DNA of 64,000 bases, from contig CALJAK010000001.1 of assembly GCA_938027595.1 (NCBI GenBank), forward strand, positions 101,899 to 165,898, read 5' to 3'. How positions within the stretch are numbered: the first letter of the stretch is position 1; each line of letters begins with the position of its first letter. The translations under genes were made by a program, and so were the position numbers. This stretch comes from an uncultured Thermoproteales archaeon. GTDB taxonomy: Archaea > Thermoproteota > Thermoprotei > Thermoproteales > Thermoproteaceae. This document shows positions 1 to 8,008 of this stretch, piece by piece. Below the pieces are notes generated by a model. It was not told where the DNA came from. It did no database searches and saw only the letters and a program-made list of their open reading frames with translations.

Positions 1-78
1 CTTGGCGTGAGGCTAGGTCTGCCAAAGGTGGGGCTTGGGGAGATGTCTCTCGATAAGTGGGCTGTGGTGGAGGTGTAG
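1..78 (+). CDS. C-terminal end of an unidentified protein (partial)
   Basis: Frame 1 is open from the first base and ends at TAG (76-78), giving about 25 residues that end in KWAVVEV. The rest lies upstream of the window. The tail is too short to assign to a family. Its stop sits just ahead of the lysS TATA box, so this is probably the preceding gene on the same strand. Confidence 0.5.
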   Translation, partial: LGVRLGLPKVGLGEMSLDKWAVVEV

Positions 79-106
79 TTTTTAAACTGTGTATTTGGGG
101 TGTGCA

Positions 107-1540
107 ATGGCTGAGTCCGTCGAGCGGTGGCGTAATGTAGTCAACTCAGTGAGAGCTAGAGGCGTGGAGCCCTATCCACATAGATTTTACGTAACTCACA
201 GCGTTAGGCAGTTGGGTGAACTGCGGCGACGCGCTTTGCTAGACCCCTGGTTGGGTATGGTGGTTAAGACCGCCGGCAGAGTTACAGACGTGAGGCGTCA
301 CCCCAACGTGGTTTTTCTAGACTTATACGAAGACTTCGCCCGTTTTCAAGTCATGGTGGACCCGGCGGACCCAGTGGTGGCGCACGTCTGGCGTGGCGAT
401 TTCGTCGGCGTGGAGGGCCCCCTTGTCAAGACTCAGAGGGGCGACTACGCGGTTAGAGCCACGGCGTTGACGCTGTTGGCTAAGGCAACTCAGCCGCTGC
501 CCGAGTGGGGCGTGGTGGATAGAGAATCGCCGTTTTACATGAGGTACCGGTCTGTGGCTATGGTGCTAGACCCCCAGTTGAAGTGGCGGGTTTACGCCAG
601 GGCTAGGTTGATACAAGCTTTGAGAGAAGCCATGTGGCGCCGTGGTTTTGTGGAGATTCCGACGCCAGTTTTGCAACCGATATATGGCGGAGCCGCCGCG
701 AGACCCTTCACCACGAGAGTGTGGGCCATAGAGGAGGAGTGGTACCTCCGCATCTCTACTGAGTTGTACCTCAAGCGGTACATAATCGCCGGCTTTTCGA
801 AAGTGTTTGAGATAGGTCCGCAATTCCGCAATGAGGACATAGACGCTCTGCACAACCCGGAGTTTTGGTCTATGGAGGCTTACCAGACTTACGCCGATTA
901 TAACGACATGATGCGCCTCACGGAGGAAGTTATTTACGAGGCGGTCACTTCGGTGTTGGGCAGCCCCGTGGTGCGGTATAGGGGGGTAGACATAGACCTC
1001 ACACCGCCGTGGCGTAGGATATCGCTGTATGACGCCATGCGTAAATACGCCGAGTTGGACCCAGACAGTCTGTCAGACAGTCAGATAAGAGAGTTGCTAC
1101 GCAAGCTGGGCGTGGAGTTGAAAACGTACAACAGGGGGGTCGCTTTAGTTAAATTATTTGAAAAAACTGTAGAGAAGAAGTTACTGGAGCCCACTTTCGT
1201 GTTTGACTATCCCGAGGAATCTACGCCGTTGTGTAAACCACACAGAGAAAAAACTGGCTTTGTGGAGAGATTCGAGGCTTTCCTCGGCGGCCACGAGGTG
1301 GCTAACGCCTACACTGAGCTCAACGACCCAGTTAGACAATACGAGTTCTTCAAGCGGGAGGAGGAGTTATACCACAGGGAGGAGGCCCACCCGCTGGATT
1401 GGGACTTCGTAGAAGAGCTCTCTTTCGGGATGCCGCCCACGGGCGGCGTGGGGATCGGCGTGGATAGACTAGCCATGGTGGTGACAAACGCCGAGTCTAT
1501 AAAAGACGTCATCCCCTACCCCATCGTGAAGAGGGGATAA
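107..1540 (+). CDS. lysS: Lysyl-tRNA synthetase, class II
   Basis: Charges tRNA-Lys with lysine. The protein (477 aa) has an N-terminal OB-fold anticodon-binding region (about residues 50-140) followed by the class II catalytic core: motif 2 in GPQFRNEDIDALHNPEF, the lysine-site segment GGHEVANAYTELNDP and motif 3 in GIGVDRLAMV. The frame is open from GTG 89, but I prefer ATG 107 because a TTTAAA box at 81-86 lies about 25 nt upstream, as expected for a leaderless mRNA. Many euryarchaea use a class I LysRS; the class II form fits a crenarchaeon. The 3' end overlaps the convergent glycosyltransferase gene by 32 bp. Confidence 0.95.
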   Translation: MAESVERWRNVVNSVRARGVEPYPHRFYVTHSVRQLGELRRRALLDPWLGMVVKTAGRVTDVRRHPNVVFLDLYEDFARFQVMVDPADPVVAHVWRGDFVGVEGPLVKTQRGDYAVRATALTLLAKATQPLPEWGVVDRESPFYMRYRSVAMVLDPQLKWRVYARARLIQALREAMWRRGFVEIPTPVLQPIYGGAAARPFTTRVWAIEEEWYLRISTELYLKRYIIAGFSKVFEIGPQFRNEDIDALHNPEFWSMEAYQTYADYNDMMRLTEEVIYEAVTSVLGSPVVRYRGVDIDLTPPWRRISLYDAMRKYAELDPDSLSDSQIRELLRKLGVELKTYNRGVALVKLFEKTVEKKLLEPTFVFDYPEESTPLCKPHREKTGFVERFEAFLGGHEVANAYTELNDPVRQYEFFKREEELYHREEAHPLDWDFVEELSFGMPPTGGVGIGVDRLAMVVTNAESIKDVIPYPIVKRG

Positions 1541-3005
1541 CTATCGCGAGGTAGGTGTATGTAGATATGACCAAGAGAGACAGTGAGTTTATGAAAAGTG
1601 GCAAGTTTTGTAAATACACTGCGGCTGTGGTCAAGAGAGACAAGACAGCCACTATAGTCAACTCATACAGCCCCCTCCCCCCCAACGCCGCTAGCCCCTT
1701 GGGAGTTACGTGCCACTTGATCCCCCGCCTGAGGAAACCCAGTAGGGCGTATACAGTCAGGAGTGGGCTTAGAGTCAGCAACACGGCGGTGGATTTCGCC
1801 AACTTTCCCCCCACCTCTAGAAATCTATAGCCGTCCAACTTGGCGATTCTATATATGTAGAAAGTCTGCACCACTGCGCTAGCCGCCAGCGCCAGTTGGA
1901 GTATCAGTATGTAAAACGGCGGTAGCAGCACCCCCATGAACCCCAACGCCAAGCCCGTGACTATTGTGGCGAAGGTGGTGAGGACAGCCAGGGGGTGCGT
2001 CGCTATGTTTAGCAAAATACTCAATTTGTGCACTGTAGACATGGGGGTTTTCAACAATTTTATTAAATATGTGGAGAGTACATGCGCCGAGTTGTAAGTC
2101 CACCGCGTGTATTGTTTCCTAAAGGAATACCAACCGGCCGGCACCTCCACTAACACTGGGGGGCCCTGTACATACGTCACGCGGCCACCGTGCAAATACG
2201 CCTTTGCAGAAATGTCGTAGTCGTCTGCTGTACAATTACAGAACCCGCCAATTTCCTGGAGGAATTGTTTTCTCACAACGATCCCAGACCCCAGGGCGAA
2301 TATGGGGTGTTTAGACAAGTGGCGACCCACGATAGAGACGTGGTAAATTAAATATCGATAGAGAAAGAGTTGTAGATTGGCAATTGGAGTCTTTACAGTG
2401 GCGTATCCGTCCCACCCCAAAAAGACAATTTCTCTATCCCCAACCACACTTGCGCGAGTACAGAGATCCCGCGGGGGGACACTGTCTACGTCTAGAAATA
2501 TCAACACCTCTCCACGGGCGTGTTGCACAGCCCAATTCATCGCCACCCCCCTGTAGCCAATTGGGTTTGTCCTCCTCAACACTCTCACGTTGGGGACCCC
2601 CAGCGACTCTATTGCGTCTCTAATTTCTCTATAGAGTTGAGGTGGGTCGTCAGACACTATTAAAATCTCGGCGTTGCAATTCAGAGACTTAATCCGCCTG
2701 ACTATATCCACAACAGTTTCCACCTTCTCGTTCTTTATGGGAATTATAATTGTCGTGGGGCGGTTGTGTAGAGTTGGCGAATTGTGTGAAGGTAGAGTCG
2801 CCACTCTCGCGTAGTATATATAATGCGCCACAAGCACAATCGCTAGGATTAACAACATGGCGTATAGAGACAAAAAGACGTCTTGAAGCCACCGGGGCAC
2901 CGGCGGCGCGTTAGAGATTAACACTGGCCCCTGTAGAGTTTTGTTGATAGCATTCAGAGTTTTGTTAATTCCCGCAGTGACATTTAAAAAAGTGACGTTA
3001 ACCAT
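1509..3005 (-). CDS. Membrane glycosyltransferase, family GT2
   Basis: A 498-aa membrane GT2 enzyme resembling processive synthases of the cellulose/hyaluronan type. One N-terminal TM helix (about residues 45-66) precedes the cytosolic GT-A domain with TTIIIPIKNE, the DxD-type LIFLDVDS, the acidic TADDYD and the acceptor motif QYTRW. Several TM helices follow to the C-terminus. This layout suggests a polysaccharide or glycolipid made at the membrane; donor and product are unknown. The short N-terminal tail carries four N-X-T sequons in 23 residues. ATG 3005 lies about 25 nt from a TATA-like box at 3018-3035. A C7 tract (1677-1683) lies in the coding region. Confidence 0.85.
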   Translation of the reverse strand: MVNVTFLNVTAGINKTLNAINKTLQGPVLISNAPPVPRWLQDVFLSLYAMLLILAIVLVAHYIYYARVATLPSHNSPTLHNRPTTIIIPIKNEKVETVVDIVRRIKSLNCNAEILIVSDDPPQLYREIRDAIESLGVPNVRVLRRTNPIGYRGVAMNWAVQHARGEVLIFLDVDSVPPRDLCTRASVVGDREIVFLGWDGYATVKTPIANLQLFLYRYLIYHVSIVGRHLSKHPIFALGSGIVVRKQFLQEIGGFCNCTADDYDISAKAYLHGGRVTYVQGPPVLVEVPAGWYSFRKQYTRWTYNSAHVLSTYLIKLLKTPMSTVHKLSILLNIATHPLAVLTTFATIVTGLALGFMGVLLPPFYILILQLALAASAVVQTFYIYRIAKLDGYRFLEVGGKLAKSTAVLLTLSPLLTVYALLGFLRRGIKWHVTPKGLAALGGRGLYELTIVAVLSLLTTAAVYLQNLPLFINSLSLLVISTYTYLAIVIPSSRWGRG

Positions 3006-3114
3006 AGTGTGGATAATGTCGAAATATATATATTGGCACTACCCAACCCCAGAGTTGTAAAACAATATCCAGAACATACGGAACATCATTAATATACGGA
3101 GCCACTGTTAATAC

Positions 3115-3894
3115 ATGAAGCCACACGTGGTTACTTCTGAATCTAATGACGCCGACAATTATTGTATGCGTAATTTCGCAGATCGGCCACACGTGGTTAT
3201 TTCCGAGTCCCCCATCGTCAAGCTCCTGCTGCACTGGGGGTCTGAGGAGCAGATATCTAAACTCACTGACGTGTTATATAGAGGGGTTGAGGGGGATGTG
3301 TCTGGGGATGTATCCATGAAGAGAATCACGGCTTTTTTCAAAAGGGGTCACTGGTCTGTGTTCGAGTTCATGGGGGCTCAGTTTTTGGTGGAGTGTTCCC
3401 GGGCGTGTCACACGCAGTTTATTAGACACAGATTGGCGTCTTACTGGGCTGAATCGCAGAGGTATGTAGATTACTCAAAGAGAGAGATTAGGTTCATAAC
3501 GCCTAGGGGCTTCCCCCGTGAAGTGTTGGAGGAGGCTTATAAACAATATCTAAAGCTGAGGGAGAGTTATAAGCCGGAGTACGCCCGGCTGGCTCTGCCC
3601 AACGCCGCCGCCGTGAGGTTTGTTGTGCAAATGAACGCCAGAGAGTTAATGTTCAATTTCATACCGCTTAGATGTTCATTATCTGCTCAAGCTGAAATTA
3701 GACATGTGTGTTGGCAGATGTATGCAAAAGCGTGGAAAATATGGCCTACATTGTCCAAATTAGTGTGGGAGGAGCTGCCGTCGTTGCATAGAGACTTCTG
3801 CACGAAAGTGCCGAAAGGCGAGGACTGCCGCCTCTACGCCATCAAAGACGCAGAGGAGACACACGGCCCCCTGCCGGAGAAGCCTTGGTTATGA
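3115..3894 (+). CDS. thyX: Flavin-dependent thymidylate synthase ThyX
   Basis: Makes dTMP from dUMP using methylene-tetrahydrofolate (or an archaeal analogue) and reduced FAD. The ThyX signature RHR-x7-S is intact as RHRLASYWAESQR, and LRCSLSAQAEIRHV matches the late substrate-binding region. The length of 259 aa is normal for the family. ATG 3115 is supported by a TATA-like box at 3088-3096. The first 32 residues contain an imperfect internal repeat (HVVTSES and HVVISES, 23 codons apart) not typical of the family. ATG of the next gene overlaps the TGA stop, so the pair is probably cotranscribed. Confidence 0.95.
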   Translation: MKPHVVTSESNDADNYCMRNFADRPHVVISESPIVKLLLHWGSEEQISKLTDVLYRGVEGDVSGDVSMKRITAFFKRGHWSVFEFMGAQFLVECSRACHTQFIRHRLASYWAESQRYVDYSKREIRFITPRGFPREVLEEAYKQYLKLRESYKPEYARLALPNAAAVRFVVQMNARELMFNFIPLRCSLSAQAEIRHVCWQMYAKAWKIWPTLSKLVWEELPSLHRDFCTKVPKGEDCRLYAIKDAEETHGPLPEKPWL

Positions 3895-4733
3895 GAGTTT
3901 TGATCAGGGGTCTTGAGGCCGGTTCTGCGTATCTCGCCTATCTGTTGAGAGAGAGTGGAGTGGAGGTGGATCTCCAAACTGCCAATCCGACTAACCCTCT
4001 GTTGGACATACCGCCTTTCGACCCCTTGTTTACTTTAGACTTCGTTAGAGACGTGTTGGCGGTGAGGCTAGTGGACGCCCCCTCTGGCAGATACGACGCC
4101 GTGGTTGACTCATGTGATGTGTGGTTTGGAGAAGTGGTGAAGGCGTTGGGGGGGAGTGAAGTGGTGTACGTAGTGGGAGACGGTTGGCTCTCTACATCGC
4201 TCTCTCTCTACCGCGGTCTCCCAGCGCCGGACGTGGATGTGGATGTGCCTGTGGAGAAGAGCGGCGATTTTGTGGAGATTTCTGTAAAGTACAGACCGTA
4301 TGTGGGTGGCGATTTTTCGCTGTGTGGAAGTTTCAGAGACGCACTGGGGGGATGTCTATACAGTCCCATGAGAGTCTTGGAGCGCATATACACAGCCGCA
4401 GATGTCTACGCAGCGTTGATGGGCCGCAAGCCGGTGGGTAGAGCTATAAGACTGGAGTACGCCGTGGGTAGAGACAGAGCGTACGTGGCCATCGGTTGTA
4501 GACCCGAGGGGAAGTTATCTAGGATAAACCTCGGCGATGTGCAAGTTTGGGCGTACAGTGGTGGTTACTTCTTCATACAGTGCAGACCGGATCACCTCCC
4601 CTGGGTGTTTTCGATGTATAACTTAATCCGCGCTACTGACTTGGCGCCGTTGTACGATTTCGACCATAGGGGGAGGGGTCCCCTCAACGTGGCGTATTCT
4701 CCCCACCTCTTCAGAGCCGCTAGACGCGACTAG
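3891..4733 (+). CDS. Conserved-looking protein of unknown function, coupled to thyX
   Basis: A 280-aa protein that I do not recognise. It begins [19 protein letters not shown], which looks like a beta-alpha start with small residues where a Rossmann loop would be, so a nucleotide-binding fold is possible but unproven. No TM segment or metal motif is evident. ATG 3891 overlaps the thyX stop as ATGA, a sign of translational coupling; the open frame extends two codons further upstream without support. A G7 tract lies at 4148-4154. It ends in a 14-bp tail-to-tail overlap with the RNase P gene. A role near folate or thymidylate metabolism is only a guess from context. Confidence 0.7.
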   Translation: MRVLIRGLEAGSAYLAYLLRESGVEVDLQTANPTNPLLDIPPFDPLFTLDFVRDVLAVRLVDAPSGRYDAVVDSCDVWFGEVVKALGGSEVVYVVGDGWLSTSLSLYRGLPAPDVDVDVPVEKSGDFVEISVKYRPYVGGDFSLCGSFRDALGGCLYSPMRVLERIYTAADVYAALMGRKPVGRAIRLEYAVGRDRAYVAIGCRPEGKLSRINLGDVQVWAYSGGYFFIQCRPDHLPWVFSMYNLIRATDLAPLYDFDHRGRGPLNVAYSPHLFRAARRD

Positions 4734-5013
4734 CGGTTAGACGCGGTGTGCGTATGGAGGCGGCGATGGATTTCGCTCTTTTGGCGGTGCCGGCGACTTT
4801 GACCGTGCGGCAGTTTTCCATCAACGCCACCACGGCTCTCGCGACTCTCACCACATCTCTAGCTACTCCCACCACTAACACGTCGTCGTATATAGCTACA
4901 AAACGCGGCGTGTGCACCATGGCGCGGAGACCAGCCAACATGTACCACTGCAGCATCTGGAGGTAGCAGTCTGGGGGGTTTTGAGACCTAATTATTAGAT
5001 ATCTATACTTCAT
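4720..5013 (-). CDS. rnp2: RNase P protein component Pop5-like
   Basis: A 97-aa protein read as a diverged Pop5. It opens with RYLII, has a central hydrophobic beta segment ([13 protein letters not shown]) and ends in [13 protein letters not shown], which resembles the closing strand and GT-(I/A)-(K/R) stretch of archaeal Pop5. Identification rests mainly on context: it follows an Rpp30-like gene with an 11-bp overlap, as in the archaeal exosome/RNase P gene cluster, with L15e next door. Pop5 pairs with Rpp30 to activate the catalytic RNA in 5' tRNA maturation. Pyrobaculum is known for an unusually reduced RNase P, which would explain the divergence. Confidence 0.7.
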   Translation of the reverse strand: MKYRYLIIRSQNPPDCYLQMLQWYMLAGLRAMVHTPRFVAIYDDVLVVGVARDVVRVARAVVALMENCRTVKVAGTAKRAKSIAASIRTPRLTASRV

Positions 5014-5530
5014 TGACTAACTCCACCAACGTGGCGAGATAGTTTCTCATCGACGCTTCCCAACTCTCGTCGCCTGTGAGTTCCACTAACAAAGCCGCTA
5101 TGTCCAACGGCGATTTTACGTCTTCTACGGCCTCCACTGGTGTCGAGATGACTGTGGCTTCTGGCTCTAGAATCTCCAGCCAAGTGGCTAACAGCGGCAA
5201 GTCTCTGAGGAGGGGTTTTATGGGGAGCTCTACGTACTTGCCGAGTTTCAGAGCCGCCCTGGCTTGAGCTCTCGTGATGGGGACTCTTGGATTTACTCTA
5301 ATGAGCTGCACCTCTCTATGTAGATATTTGTTGAATTTCTCCCTCCCCCCAGCCTCCCCCCACCGCACGTCTACACCTCTGACAAACGCCGCTAGCAACT
5401 CGGTGGCGGCCTCACTGCGCATCAACGCCGCCCGCACCCCCACTTCCCACAGAGCTTTCTCAACGTTGGGTGTAACCACTGCCAAGTCCCACTCTACGAA
5501 ACCCCGCTTAACAGAGATTATCTTCGACAC
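5003..5530 (-). CDS. rnp3: RNase P protein component Rpp30-like
   Basis: A 175-aa protein matching a shortened Rpp30 TIM barrel. Its landmarks are a GVDVRW strand, a [10 protein letters not shown] strand, [11 protein letters not shown] (corresponding to the ALEI strand) and [24 protein letters not shown], which follows the Rpp30 pattern of an allowed-position strand then SA...lrsP..l..L. Typical archaeal Rpp30 is over 200 residues, so this one is trimmed. It sits between a PF01877-type RNA-binding gene (23-bp overlap upstream) and pop5 (11-bp overlap), reproducing the archaeal cluster. It is likely the partner of Pop5 in the reduced RNase P of this lineage. Confidence 0.7.
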   Translation of the reverse strand: MSKIISVKRGFVEWDLAVVTPNVEKALWEVGVRAALMRSEAATELLAAFVRGVDVRWGEAGGREKFNKYLHREVQLIRVNPRVPITRAQARAALKLGKYVELPIKPLLRDLPLLATWLEILEPEATVISTPVEAVEDVKSPLDIAALLVELTGDESWEASMRNYLATLVELVNEV

Positions 5531-5855
5531 GGACCTTGAGCCTCACCACGTCGTCGTGATTTGTCACTCTAGCAATGGCTCTAACTAATTGTTGTTTATC
5601 TAGACGTATGTAGTAAACGCCGTCTTCAGCTGGTTTGAGGTCTGCGCCGGAGAGTGACGCGCAGAGTTTCTCTAAAACGCTGTCGCAATTCTCCACTAGC
5701 GAGGTTAATAGATAAATCTCGTTGCCATAGTGCCCCCTCTGCATCTCCACCACTATGGGAATCTCGCCGAAGAAATTCCTCAAGACTTCTATCACTGTGT
5801 CTAGACTCTCCGTACTGTGAACTATCGTAGAAATTTTCACATAACGACACTTCAC
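5508..5855 (-). CDS. RNA-binding protein of the exosome gene cluster (PF01877/COG1325 type)
   Basis: A 115-aa protein with the family pattern V..STES...V..VL..FFG.I....[12 protein letters not shown], followed by a helix with serial leucines and a C-terminal beta strand ([11 protein letters not shown]). This family is repeatedly found in the archaeal exosome/RNase P superoperon and is predicted to bind RNA; its exact role is not established. It heads the minus-strand operon with rpp30 and pop5, overlapping rpp30 by 23 bp. The promoter lies in the 46-bp gap shared with the divergent rpl15e. Confidence 0.75.
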   Translation of the reverse strand: MKCRYVKISTIVHSTESLDTVIEVLRNFFGEIPIVVEMQRGHYGNEIYLLTSLVENCDSVLEKLCASLSGADLKPAEDGVYYIRLDKQQLVRAIARVTNHDDVVRLKVRVEDNLC

Positions 5856-5901
5856 GGGTAGTCATAAACCAAAGTTTAAAAATAGTTAATAGAAGTGAGC
5901 C

Positions 5902-6465
5902 ATGGCTCCGTCTGCTTATGGCTACATGGCTATGTGGCATAGGAAAATCGGCCGCGCCATTCGTGAACAAGTAATGAGACGTAGGTTGATACAGTGGAGG
6001 AAAGCACCTTCGATAGTTAGAGTAGAGAGACCGAGCCGGCTTGAGAAAGCAAGGAAGTTGGGATACAAAGCCAAACAAGGCGTCGTAGTGGTTAGAGTGA
6101 GGTTGATCAGAGGTCTCTTCAACAGGAGGCGGCCGGAGTCGGGCCGGCGCCCCAAGAGGATGGGTGTCTACGGGATATCTGCATGGAAGTCGTGGAGACA
6201 AGTGGCCGAAGAGAGAGCCGCCAGGAGGTTTCCAAACATGGAGGTGTTGAATAGCTATTGGGTCGCAGACGATGGGATCTATAGATATTTCGAAGTGATT
6301 TTAGTAGATTGCAACATCCGCAAGCTGGATTATCCAGACATCTGCGGAGTAGAAGTGAAGAGGAGGAGACTGCTGCGGAGGTTAAAAGAAAAACAGAAGA
6401 AAGTAATTGAATACTTGAAAAAAGTGGGCCCGCCGGGATTTGAACCCGGGACCACCCGCGCGTGA
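5902..6465 (+). CDS. rpl15e: Ribosomal protein L15e, running into an antisense tRNA gene
   Basis: Large-subunit protein eL15. The start ([20 protein letters not shown]), the basic loop [19 protein letters not shown] and [16 protein letters not shown] are typical. The leaderless ATG at 5902 has a TTTAAAAATA box at 5874-5883. No stop occurs before the opposite-strand tRNA-Val gene: the frame continues about 40 nt into it and stops at TGA 6463-6465. The last dozen residues ([12 protein letters not shown]) are therefore the antisense translation of a T-arm and anticodon arm. The natural conserved end is probably near EYLKK. The divergent RNase P operon starts 46 bp upstream. Confidence 0.93.
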   Translation: MAPSAYGYMAMWHRKIGRAIREQVMRRRLIQWRKAPSIVRVERPSRLEKARKLGYKAKQGVVVVRVRLIRGLFNRRRPESGRRPKRMGVYGISAWKSWRQVAEERAARRFPNMEVLNSYWVADDGIYRYFEVILVDCNIRKLDYPDICGVEVKRRRLLRRLKEKQKKVIEYLKKVGPPGFEPGTTRA

Positions 6466-6496
6466 GGCGGGCATCATACCGCTAGACTACGGGCCC
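6425..6496 (-). tRNA. tRNA-Val (anticodon CAC)
   Basis: On the minus strand a full cloverleaf can be drawn: acceptor GGGCCCG/CGGGCCC, anticodon stem CCCGC/GCGGG around loop CUCACGC (anticodon CAC, decoding GUG), variable UGGUC, and T arm CCGGG-UUCAAAU-CCCGG. The discriminator is A. No intron is seen and CCA is not encoded. An A+T-rich TTTTAAAATA box lies about 25-30 nt upstream, at 6518-6530, overlapping the 3' end of the next minus-strand gene. The T-arm and anticodon-arm half is covered by the antisense tail of rpl15e. Confidence 0.95.
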
Positions 6497-6525
6497 TAGA
6501 TGTAAATACAGAGGTATTTTAAAAT

Positions 6526-6900
6526 TTACTGAATTGGTGTCTGTACCTCTACCTCCACTTCCGGAGGCGTCTGTCGCGTGTCTACCTTTAGATAAACCTC
6601 TCTCGTGGGCATGCCCAGATTCTTCCCCTCTCTCAACGCCCAGAAGAGTATTTTTGCGTATGCGTTGTCTACTTTGTCTGCGGTTCCCACGAATTTCGCC
6701 ACTGCCAACTTAGCTGGCGGCAGTACCTTATCGCCATTTGGGTCTGGGGTGAAGATTTCCACAATCATTTCGTTGCCATCTCTCCCGTGGAATATCAACA
6801 CTGCGTTTTGCCGCAGTTCACTCGAAATCGCGTTTCTATTTGGAATTTTCTTAATTACGCTAAATCCCCTCAATTCTGGAACTTCTCTAATTTCAACCAT
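6526..6900 (-). CDS. GyrI-like small-molecule-binding domain protein
   Basis: A 124-aa single-domain protein. It starts [14 protein letters not shown] and ends [19 protein letters not shown], matching the opening and closing strands of GyrI/AraC-effector-type domains, where the end normally reads E-x-Y-x-x-D...TPP. No DNA-binding domain is attached, so it may be a free-standing ligand-binding or hydrolase-like member. Its ligand is unknown. It starts divergently from nucS, whose promoter lies in the short gap (6901-6945). The family call rests on pattern only. Confidence 0.55.
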   Translation of the reverse strand: MVEIREVPELRGFSVIKKIPNRNAISSELRQNAVLIFHGRDGNEMIVEIFTPDPNGDKVLPPAKLAVAKFVGTADKVDNAYAKILFWALREGKNLGMPTREVYLKVDTRQTPPEVEVEVQTPIQ

Positions 6901-6945
6901 GCCGCGTGTTTGTTGGATATATTAAAGGTTTTGGTATTGTTAGAC

Positions 6946-7632
6946 GTGCGCAGACCCATTGACGCTGTGGAGGCCGCTAAATTAATAAACAGCAGCAAGA
7001 AAACCGGCGTTGTGGTAATTGTGGGTGTCTGCGAAGTGACATACGTAGGTAGAGCTTCGGCGAGGTTGAAGAAAGGCAGTAGACTAGTGATAATCAAGAG
7101 AGACGGCACGTTGTTAGTTCACGAAGCTGAGAAAGCCCAGCCAAAGATTTGGAACCCCCCAGGTAGCTCCACGGCGGCGTTTGTGGAGAGGGGAACTCTA
7201 GTGGTGAAGAGTGTTAGAAACAAACCATTCGAGACTGTCAGGATATCTTTCGAGACTGTGGACTTCGTCGACACGTTTGAAATAGGCGCCACGGAACTGG
7301 AGTTAGTCGGCAGCGAGAGAGACTTCGTGAAGAAACTGGCAGAGTCGCCCTGGTTGATAGAAGAGGGGATGGAAGTTCTGGGGGTTGAGGTACCCACAGA
7401 CGTGGGGCACGTGGATATATTGGCGAGAGACGGCAGGGGGAGACACGTCGTCATAGAGATAAAACGCGACGTGGCTACGCACGACGCAGTGTTTCAACTA
7501 GCTAGATACGTGGAGTCATTCAGACGGAGGGGGATAGAGGTTAGAGGCATCTTGGTAGCTTCAGACATCACATCCACCGCATATGACTACCTCAAGAGAT
7601 ACGGCTTGGAATTTTTCAAAATGAGACGGTAA
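6946..7632 (+). CDS. nucS: Mismatch-specific endonuclease NucS (EndoMS)
   Basis: RecB-family nuclease that cuts both strands at mismatches or acts on branched DNA, substituting for MutS/MutL in many archaea. The C-terminal nuclease domain shows [21 protein letters not shown], with the catalytic Asp and the E-x-K pair; the N-terminal half is the beta-rich DNA-binding/dimer domain. The open frame extends back to 6787, but that extension is antisense to the neighbouring gene. A TATA-like GATATATTAAA box at 6916-6925 points to initiation at GTG 6946 (228 aa), with TTG 6937 as an alternative. It is the only mismatch-repair candidate in the window. Confidence 0.88.
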   Translation: MRRPIDAVEAAKLINSSKKTGVVVIVGVCEVTYVGRASARLKKGSRLVIIKRDGTLLVHEAEKAQPKIWNPPGSSTAAFVERGTLVVKSVRNKPFETVRISFETVDFVDTFEIGATELELVGSERDFVKKLAESPWLIEEGMEVLGVEVPTDVGHVDILARDGRGRHVVIEIKRDVATHDAVFQLARYVESFRRRGIEVRGILVASDITSTAYDYLKRYGLEFFKMRR

Positions 7633-7691
7633 TATCAAGATATTACATAAAAATTTCCGAGCCACATTTATATATACACATGTTTACATGT

Positions 7692-7922
7692 GTGTATAGA
7701 GTGTTAAGAAACAAACAGGGCGACAGAATTTTAATAACAGGCAAGGAAAGCGATTTGGAATTGTTGAAAGACGGTTGGTCTATAGTGTTTGAATCGCCAT
7801 ATTGGGACGTGGCTTTTGCACACGCTATGGAGATCGCAGAAGATGAAGTAATAGAGTGGTACTATGAAGAGCAGACGAGAAGACGTCGAAAACGATATTT
7901 CTCTACCTATTCACTCTTCTGA
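7692..7922 (+). CDS. Micro-protein family member 1 (MYRV...GW...EWYYEE)
   Basis: A 76-aa protein of unknown function with two relatives in this window (21506-21691 and 28230-28391). The shared frame is: start MY(K/R)V, a short variable strand, GW, a spaced W, A...A.. in a helix, and a closing EW(Y/F)xEE. Here the closing part is EVIEWYYEEQTRRRRKRY with a basic tail. An ATG exists at 7680, but GTG 7692 aligns exactly with the starts of both relatives and lies about 24 nt from the TTATATATA box at 7668-7676, so I chose it. No catalytic motif is visible. Confidence 0.72.
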   Translation: MYRVLRNKQGDRILITGKESDLELLKDGWSIVFESPYWDVAFAHAMEIAEDEVIEWYYEEQTRRRRKRYFSTYSLF

Positions 7923-7951
7923 GGTTTAAGTTTATCTAGAGCTCGTTCGGT

Positions 7952-8008
7952 AGTTGTGTGATGAGGGCTGGGTTGACGATTGGTGATTGCTTAGGAGCCA
8001 ACTGACTC
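7952..8008 (+). ncRNA. Candidate C/D box sRNA (2'-O-methylation guide)
   Basis: Box C GTGATGA (7958-7964), a C'-like GTGATTG (7983-7989) and box D CTGA (8002-8005) are ordered as in archaeal C/D guides. The 12-nt guide before D is CTTAGGAGCCAA (7990-8001); D' is degenerate, probably TTGA at 7973-7976. A TTTAAGTTTA box at 7924-7933 would start the RNA at about 7950, just ahead of box C. The 3' third is antisense to the last codons of sufC. Targets were not determined. Confidence 0.6.

Noticed and set aside
6787..6945. Long N-terminal extension of nucS
   Set aside because: It is antisense to the 6526-6900 gene, and the TATA box at 6916-6925 indicates a start near 6946.
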